DNA of 64,000 nucleotides from Paracoccus benzoatiresistens. GTDB lineage: Bacteria; Pseudomonadota; Alphaproteobacteria; Rhodobacterales; Rhodobacteraceae. Numbering within the stretch: position 1 is the first letter of the stretch; every line of letters starts with the position of its first letter. This document shows, piece after piece, positions 59,574 to 64,000 of this stretch. A program made the translations under genes and the position numbers. Below the pieces are notes generated by a model. The model ran no database searches. It saw only the letters and a list, made by a program, of their open reading frames with translations, and had not been told where the DNA came from. The stretch is from assembly GCF_026913015.1 (NCBI RefSeq), contig NZ_JAPTYD010000008.1, positions 1-64,000 on the forward strand, written 5' to 3'.

Positions 59574-61124
59574 ATGTCCAGCCCAGAGTTGGACCCCCCG
59601 AGCCTTTATGCGGCGCGCGAGCCGATTTTCCCGAAGCGGGTCAAGGGGCGGTTCAGAAACCTCAAGTGGGTCGTCATGGCAGTGGCCTTGGCGATCTATT
59701 ATGTCATGCCGTGGATCCGCTGGGACCGGGGGCCTTCGATGCCCGACCAGGCGGTCCTGGTCGATCTTGCCAACCGCCGGTTCTTCTTCTTCTGGATCGA
59801 GATCTGGCCGCACGAATTCTATTTCGTGGCGGGCCTTCTTGTCATGGCGGGTCTTGGCCTGTTCCTGTTCACCTCGGCCCTGGGACGGGTGTGGTGCGGC
59901 TATGCCTGCCCGCAGACGGTCTGGACCGACCTGTTCATTCTGGTCGAACGCTGGATCGAAGGTGACCGCAATGCCCGAATCCGCCTGCAGCGCCAGAAAT
60001 GGGACGCGCAGAAGATCAGGTTACGGGCCGCGAAATGGACGGTCTGGCTGATCATCGCGCTGCTGACCGGCGGGGCGTGGATCTTCTATTTCACCGATGC
60101 ACCGACACTGCTGCGCAACCTGCTGGCGGGCCAGGCCCATCCGGTCGCCTATACAACCATGGCGATCCTGACGGCGACGACCTTCGTCTTCGGCGGCTTC
60201 GCGCGGGAACAGATCTGCATCTATGCCTGCCCCTGGCCGCGAATTCAGGCCGCGATGATGGACGAGGACACCCTGACCGTCGCCTATCGCGAATGGCGGG
60301 GCGAGCCGCGCGGCAAGAGTAATGTCCGCCACCGCAGCCCGGCCGTGGCCGAAGCAGCCGAGGCAACCAGCCACGCGGCAGGGCCGGTCGCAGGCGGGAA
60401 GTATCCGCCCGTCCCCTATCCCGGCGTGCCCACGGGCGTTGGCGGGCCGATCCCCGCCAATTCCGCTGGCGACTGCATCGACTGCATGGCCTGCGTGAAC
60501 GTCTGTCCCATGGGCATCGACATCCGCAACGGCCAACAGATGGAATGCATCACCTGCGCGCTGTGCATCGATGCCTGCGACGAGATCATGGACAAGATCG
60601 GCAAGCCGCGCGGGCTGATCGACTACATGGCGCTGAAGGACGAGACCGCCGAACGCGCCGGAGCCGCGCCCAAGCCCGTCTGGAAGCATGTCCTGCGCCC
60701 GCGCACGCTGCTTTATTTCACGCTTTGGGCCGGAATCGGCATGGCGCTGATCGTGGCCCTGTTCATCCGCTCGCCGCTGGAGCTGAACGTCTCGCCGGTG
60801 CGCAACCCGCTGTTCGTCACCATGTCGGACGGAGCGATCCGCAACACCTACGAAGTGCGGCTGCGCAACAAGCAGCACGAAACCCGCGCCTTCAGCTTCG
60901 ATGTGGAAGGGGCCGATGAGCTGGTTGTCGCCATCGAAGGCGCGCCCTCGGGCGTGGTAGATGTGCCGGCGGACGAGACGCTGAGCCGCAGGCTGTATGT
61001 GACGGCCCCTGCGGGGTCGCCGCTCGCATTGGCCGAAACGACCTCGCTGGACTTGGTCGTCCAGGACGAAACTGACGGAACTACCGCAACCGTCGCCACG
61101 GTTTTCCACGGAAAGGGCGAATGA
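59574..61124 (+). CDS. ccoG: CcoG, copper-handling accessory protein of cbb3 oxidase
   Basis: CcoG is a membrane Fe-S protein that reduces copper for delivery to the cbb3 oxidase. The 516-residue protein has four or five helices, CGYACPQTVWTDLFILVE, and two 4Fe-4S ferredoxin motifs, CIDCMACVNVCPMGIDIRNG and CITCALCIDACDEIMDKIG. The C-terminal half (about 380-516) is an immunoglobulin-like FixG domain. ATG 59574 follows an AGGAG site. The gene is the first of ccoGHIS. Confidence 0.96.
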   Translation: MSSPELDPPSLYAAREPIFPKRVKGRFRNLKWVVMAVALAIYYVMPWIRWDRGPSMPDQAVLVDLANRRFFFFWIEIWPHEFYFVAGLLVMAGLGLFLFTSALGRVWCGYACPQTVWTDLFILVERWIEGDRNARIRLQRQKWDAQKIRLRAAKWTVWLIIALLTGGAWIFYFTDAPTLLRNLLAGQAHPVAYTTMAILTATTFVFGGFAREQICIYACPWPRIQAAMMDEDTLTVAYREWRGEPRGKSNVRHRSPAVAEAAEATSHAAGPVAGGKYPPVPYPGVPTGVGGPIPANSAGDCIDCMACVNVCPMGIDIRNGQQMECITCALCIDACDEIMDKIGKPRGLIDYMALKDETAERAGAAPKPVWKHVLRPRTLLYFTLWAGIGMALIVALFIRSPLELNVSPVRNPLFVTMSDGAIRNTYEVRLRNKQHETRAFSFDVEGADELVVAIEGAPSGVVDVPADETLSRRLYVTAPAGSPLALAETTSLDLVVQDETDGTTATVATVFHGKGE

Positions 61125-61125
61125 C

Positions 61126-61590
61126 ATGGCAAGGGAACTGACGGGCCGCCACGTCCTGATCATCACGCTGGCCGCTTTCGGCGTCATCATCGCCGTCAAT
61201 GTCGTCATGGCGGTCCTCGCCGTGGGCAGCTTTCCAGGGCTGGAGGTGAAGAACAGCTATGTCGCCTCGCAGCAGTTCGACCGGGAACGGCAGGCGCAGC
61301 AGGGCCTTGGCTGGACAGCCAGGGCCAGCCATGACGGGGGGGAACTGGCCATCCAGATCCTGGACAGGCATGGCAGGCATCCGATCCTCCGCGACTTCTC
61401 GGCCACCATCGGGCGGCCGACGCACAAGCGCGCGGACGTGACGCCGGATTTCCACGTCGCGGGCGGCGTTTACCGCGCCCCCCTGGATCTGGAGCCGGGA
61501 AACTGGAACATCCATGTCCAGGCGGTGGCCGAGGATGGCACGCAATTCCGCCAGCGGCTGGACCATCATGCCGGGGCAAAGGTGAAGTAA
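61126..61590 (+). CDS. ccoH: CcoH (FixH) cbb3 oxidase assembly protein
   Basis: The 154-residue protein has one membrane helix (LTGRHVLIITLAAFGVIIAVN, then VVMAVLAVGSFPGLEVKNSY) and a periplasmic beta domain with YVASQQFDRERQAQQGLGW. These are the FixH hallmarks. CcoH is needed for stable cbb3 assembly. It starts one base after the ccoG stop. Confidence 0.93.
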   Translation: MARELTGRHVLIITLAAFGVIIAVNVVMAVLAVGSFPGLEVKNSYVASQQFDRERQAQQGLGWTARASHDGGELAIQILDRHGRHPILRDFSATIGRPTHKRADVTPDFHVAGGVYRAPLDLEPGNWNIHVQAVAEDGTQFRQRLDHHAGAKVK

Positions 61591-61591
61591 T

Positions 61592-63793
61592 ATGGCCGAC
61601 CTGACCGCATCCGGCTTCAGCGCTTGTCCCGCCTGCGATGCAGCACCCCTGGCGCAGCGCCTGGCCGACCGGGCCGACCACGCCGATGGCACGCTGATCC
61701 TGTCGCTGCCCACCGCCCATTGCGCGACCTGCATCACCGATGTGGAAACAGCGCTGGCCGCCCATCCCGGCGTGCGCGGCGCCCGCGTCAACCTGACCCT
61801 GCGCCGCGTCACCGTTGATGCGCCGGGCCTGAGCGCCGACGACCTGATCCCGGTCCTGGCGGGCGTGGGCTACGAGGCGCACGAGCTTGACCCCGATGCG
61901 CTGTCGGCCACCACGGCCGACCGGCAGGGCCGCGACCTGTTGATGCGGATCGGCGTCTCGGGTTTCGCGATGATGAACATCATGATCCTGTCGGTCGCCG
62001 TCTGGTCGGGGGCCGAGGCCGCGACCCGCGACCTGTTCCACTGGATCAGCGGCGCCATCGCCCTGCCGACGGTGTTCTTCGCGGGCCAGCCGTTCTTCCG
62101 CAGCGCCTGGTCCGCGATCCGGGTCGGCCGCCTTGGAATGGACGTGCCGATCTCGCTGGCGCTGGTGCTGGCCAGCGCGATCTCGGTCTATGAGACGATG
62201 CAGTCGGGGCATCACGCCTATTTCGATGGCGTGACCATGCTGTGCTTCTTCCTGCTGATCGGACGGTATCTGGACCACCGCACCCGCGCCATCGCCCGTT
62301 CCGCCGCGGCCGAACTGACCGCGCTGGAGGTTCCGCGCGCCACCCTGCTGGCCGACGGTGCCGAGCAGGTCGTGCCGATCGCCTCGCTGCGCCCCGGCGA
62401 TCTGATCCGCGTCCGTCCGGGCGCCCGCATCCCCGCGGACGGCGAGATCGTCGAGGGACGGTCCGAGATCGACCGCGCCCTGCTGACCGGCGAGACGCTG
62501 CCCGTGCTGGCCGCCCCCGGCCAGATGCTCTCGGCGGGCGAGGTGAACCTGACGGGTCCTCTTACGCTGCGCGTCACGGCCGCAGGGCGGGATTCGTCCC
62601 TAGCGCGCCTTACCGCCCTGGTCGAGGCCGCCGAGGCTGCGCGCGGGCGCTATACCTCGCTGGCCGAACGGGTCGCCAAGGCCTATTCGCCCAGCGTGCA
62701 CGTGATGGCGCTGTGCAGCTTTGCGGGCTGGATCTGGGCCACGGGCGACCTGCGCCTGGCCATCAATATCGCGGCGGCGGTTTTGATCGTGACCTGCCCC
62801 TGCGCCCTTGGCCTTGCGGTCCCGGCCGTCGCCACCGCGGCTTCGGGGCGGCTGTTCCGCCGCGGGCTGCTGATCAAGGATGGCACCGCCCTGGAGCGAC
62901 TGGCCGAGGTGGACACGGTTGTCTTCGACAAGACCGGCACCCTGACCTGGGGCCGTCCGGTGCTCGTCTCGCCCGATCCGTTGGCGCCTGACCTGCGCCC
63001 CGTCGCGCGCGCGTTGGCCGAGGCCTCGGCCCATCCCCTGTCTCGCGCGCTGGCGGATGCCTTGGCCGATTACCCCGCCGCCGACCTGTCGGACGTGACC
63101 GAACATCCGGGCTTCGGCGTCTCGGGCCGCTGGCAGGGACGGGCGGTCCGGCTTGGCCGCGCCGACTGGCTGGGCGTGGCCGATGATGACAAGGACCTTC
63201 CCACGAGCGCCACCTGGCTGGCGGTCGAGGGGCATGAGCCGGTCCGGCTGGACTTTACCGATGAATTGCGGCCCGGAGCCGAGGACTGCGTGGCGATGCT
63301 GCGCAAGGCGGGGCTGCGGGTCGTGCTGATTTCGGGCGACCGCCCGGCGGCGGTGGCTGATCTGGCCGCGCGGCTAGGCATCGACGACTTCCATGCCGGC
63401 GTCGATCCGCGGGGTAAAGAGGCCATGGTTGCGGATCTTGCCGCCCGGGGAGCGCGCGTCCTGATGGTGGGCGACGGGCTGAACGACACGGCGGCGCTGG
63501 CCCGCGCCCATGCCTCGATCTCGCCCGCAAGCGCCCTGGACGCCGCGCGGGTCGCCAGCGACATGGTCCTGACCGGCAGCGACCTTGCCCCCGTGGCCGA
63601 TGCCGTTGCGACCGCGCGCCGCGCCACCCGTCGCATCCGCCAGAACTTTGCGATCTCGATCACCTATAATATCGTGGCGGTGCCGCTGGCCGTGGCCGGC
63701 ATGGTGACTCCGCTGATCGCGGCCCTGGCGATGTCGCTCAGCTCGATCACGGTGACGCTGAACGCCCTGCGGCTTCGCGACGGAAAGGAGTAG
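61592..63793 (+). CDS. ccoI: CcoI (FixI), P1B-type copper ATPase for cbb3 oxidase
   Basis: The 733-residue pump has a heavy-metal-associated domain with TAHCATCITDVETALAAH, preceded by a CPACDAAP cysteine pair. Eight helices carry the metal motif CPC in VTCPCALGLAVPA, and the ATPase core has DKTGTLTWGRP, HP locus SAHPLSRAL and MVGDGLNDTAALA. Such pumps carry copper out to the periplasm for the CcoN CuB site. Starts one base after ccoH stop. Confidence 0.96.
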   Translation: MADLTASGFSACPACDAAPLAQRLADRADHADGTLILSLPTAHCATCITDVETALAAHPGVRGARVNLTLRRVTVDAPGLSADDLIPVLAGVGYEAHELDPDALSATTADRQGRDLLMRIGVSGFAMMNIMILSVAVWSGAEAATRDLFHWISGAIALPTVFFAGQPFFRSAWSAIRVGRLGMDVPISLALVLASAISVYETMQSGHHAYFDGVTMLCFFLLIGRYLDHRTRAIARSAAAELTALEVPRATLLADGAEQVVPIASLRPGDLIRVRPGARIPADGEIVEGRSEIDRALLTGETLPVLAAPGQMLSAGEVNLTGPLTLRVTAAGRDSSLARLTALVEAAEAARGRYTSLAERVAKAYSPSVHVMALCSFAGWIWATGDLRLAINIAAAVLIVTCPCALGLAVPAVATAASGRLFRRGLLIKDGTALERLAEVDTVVFDKTGTLTWGRPVLVSPDPLAPDLRPVARALAEASAHPLSRALADALADYPAADLSDVTEHPGFGVSGRWQGRAVRLGRADWLGVADDDKDLPTSATWLAVEGHEPVRLDFTDELRPGAEDCVAMLRKAGLRVVLISGDRPAAVADLAARLGIDDFHAGVDPRGKEAMVADLAARGARVLMVGDGLNDTAALARAHASISPASALDAARVASDMVLTGSDLAPVADAVATARRATRRIRQNFAISITYNIVAVPLAVAGMVTPLIAALAMSLSSITVTLNALRLRDGKE

Positions 63794-63796
63794 ACC

Positions 63797-63958
63797 ATGG
63801 AGATCCTGTCGATCCTGATCCCCATATCGCTCGGTCTGGGCGCCGCAGGCCTTGTGGCCTTCATTTGGGCCCTGCGGTCGCGCCAGTTCGAGGATCCCAA
63901 GGGCGATGCCGAACGGATCCTCAGCGACAAATGGGACGACCGTCCAAGGCCGGACTAG
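63797..63958 (+). CDS. ccoS: CcoS, small cbb3 oxidase maturation protein (53 residues)
   Basis: The tiny protein starts EILSILIPISLGLGAAGLVAF, one membrane helix, and has WALRSRQFEDPKGDAERILS after it. R-x-x-Q-F-x-D-P-x-G-D-A-x-R-I-L is the CcoS signature. CcoS is required to insert haem and copper cofactors into cbb3. It starts three bases after ccoI with GGAAAGGAG as ribosome site. Confidence 0.95.
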   Translation: MEILSILIPISLGLGAAGLVAFIWALRSRQFEDPKGDAERILSDKWDDRPRPD

Positions 63959-63980
63959 GACAGCCGGCACAACGACAAAG

Positions 63981-64000
63981 GGGCGGAGTGACCTCCGCCC
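63981..64000 (+). terminator. Terminator-like hairpin after ccoS at the window edge
   Basis: GGGCGGAG pairs perfectly with CTCCGCCC over a TGAC loop, 22 bases past the ccoS stop. A T run could follow outside the window, so the terminator status is not proven. Confidence 0.55.

Overview
The window is a gene-dense, high-GC stretch of an alphaproteobacterial chromosome. Gene content points to the Rhodobacteraceae and most closely to Paracoccus. The clues are a coaBC-linked suf cluster, a rhizobial-type glp glycerol ABC operon, a Gfa formaldehyde-glutathione enzyme like that described from Paracoccus denitrificans, ccoGHIS behind an FNR-type box, bdhA, and GTG/TTG starts with ATGA overlaps. I saw no rRNA, tRNA, CRISPR array, insertion sequence or prophage. 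Most of the window is ordinary core genome; the interest lies in intergenic signals, very small genes and scars of gene loss.

Layout. 1-3.1 kb: the end of a biotin-dependent carboxylase (probably pyc), a multi-pass membrane protein and a ComM/YifB-type AAA+ protein. 3.2-11.5 kb: one long run, coaBC - cysteine desulfurase - sufB - sufC - sufD - two YIP1-like membrane proteins - sufS. 11.6-17.8 kb: a DadA-like FAD oxidoreductase, uvrB and a hybrid histidine kinase. 18.1-25.2 kb: glycerol uptake operon glpSTPQUV with a divergent DeoR-type glpR; a 77-codon remnant of glpD is the first reading frame of the operon. 25.3-29.6 kb: an SDR enzyme, then a TetR repressor divergent from an emrAB-type drug exporter with two matching 20-bp operators. 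29.7-36.3 kb: an Mfd-like helicase, gfa, an SH3 protein, a glycosyltransferase-like protein and an alanine-rich anchored protein. 36.5-41.3 kb: infC with an apparent AUA start, a TM2 protein, a PPC-repeat secreted protein and pheT. 41.4-49.4 kb: RHH and DUF4169 small proteins, fumC, a transglutaminase, OsmC, dgt, an IscA-type protein, xthA, a CDF exporter and a ynfA gene that has lost its 3' end. 49.1-51.4 kb: a yejA-like binding protein followed by a 42-residue entericidin-like lipoprotein and a CsbD-like protein. 51.5-54.8 kb: a candidate small RNA or attenuating leader, bdhA, an aspartate aminotransferase, sdhE and a MarR regulator. 54.8-59.4 kb: gloA, folA, thyA, parE and a GST. 59.5-64 kb: ccoG, ccoH, ccoI and ccoS.

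How genes work together. The suf block supplies sulfur, scaffold and ATPase for Fe-S clusters. The ccoGHIS block matures the copper- and haem-containing cbb3 oxidase and is probably switched on at low oxygen. parE, thyA and folA form one transcription unit. The glp operon keeps transport and repressor but has lost most of its dehydrogenase gene. The best candidates for something undescribed are the 75-nt structured transcript before bdhA, the 22-nt sequence repeated after two unrelated genes, and the yejA-entericidin-CsbD operon.
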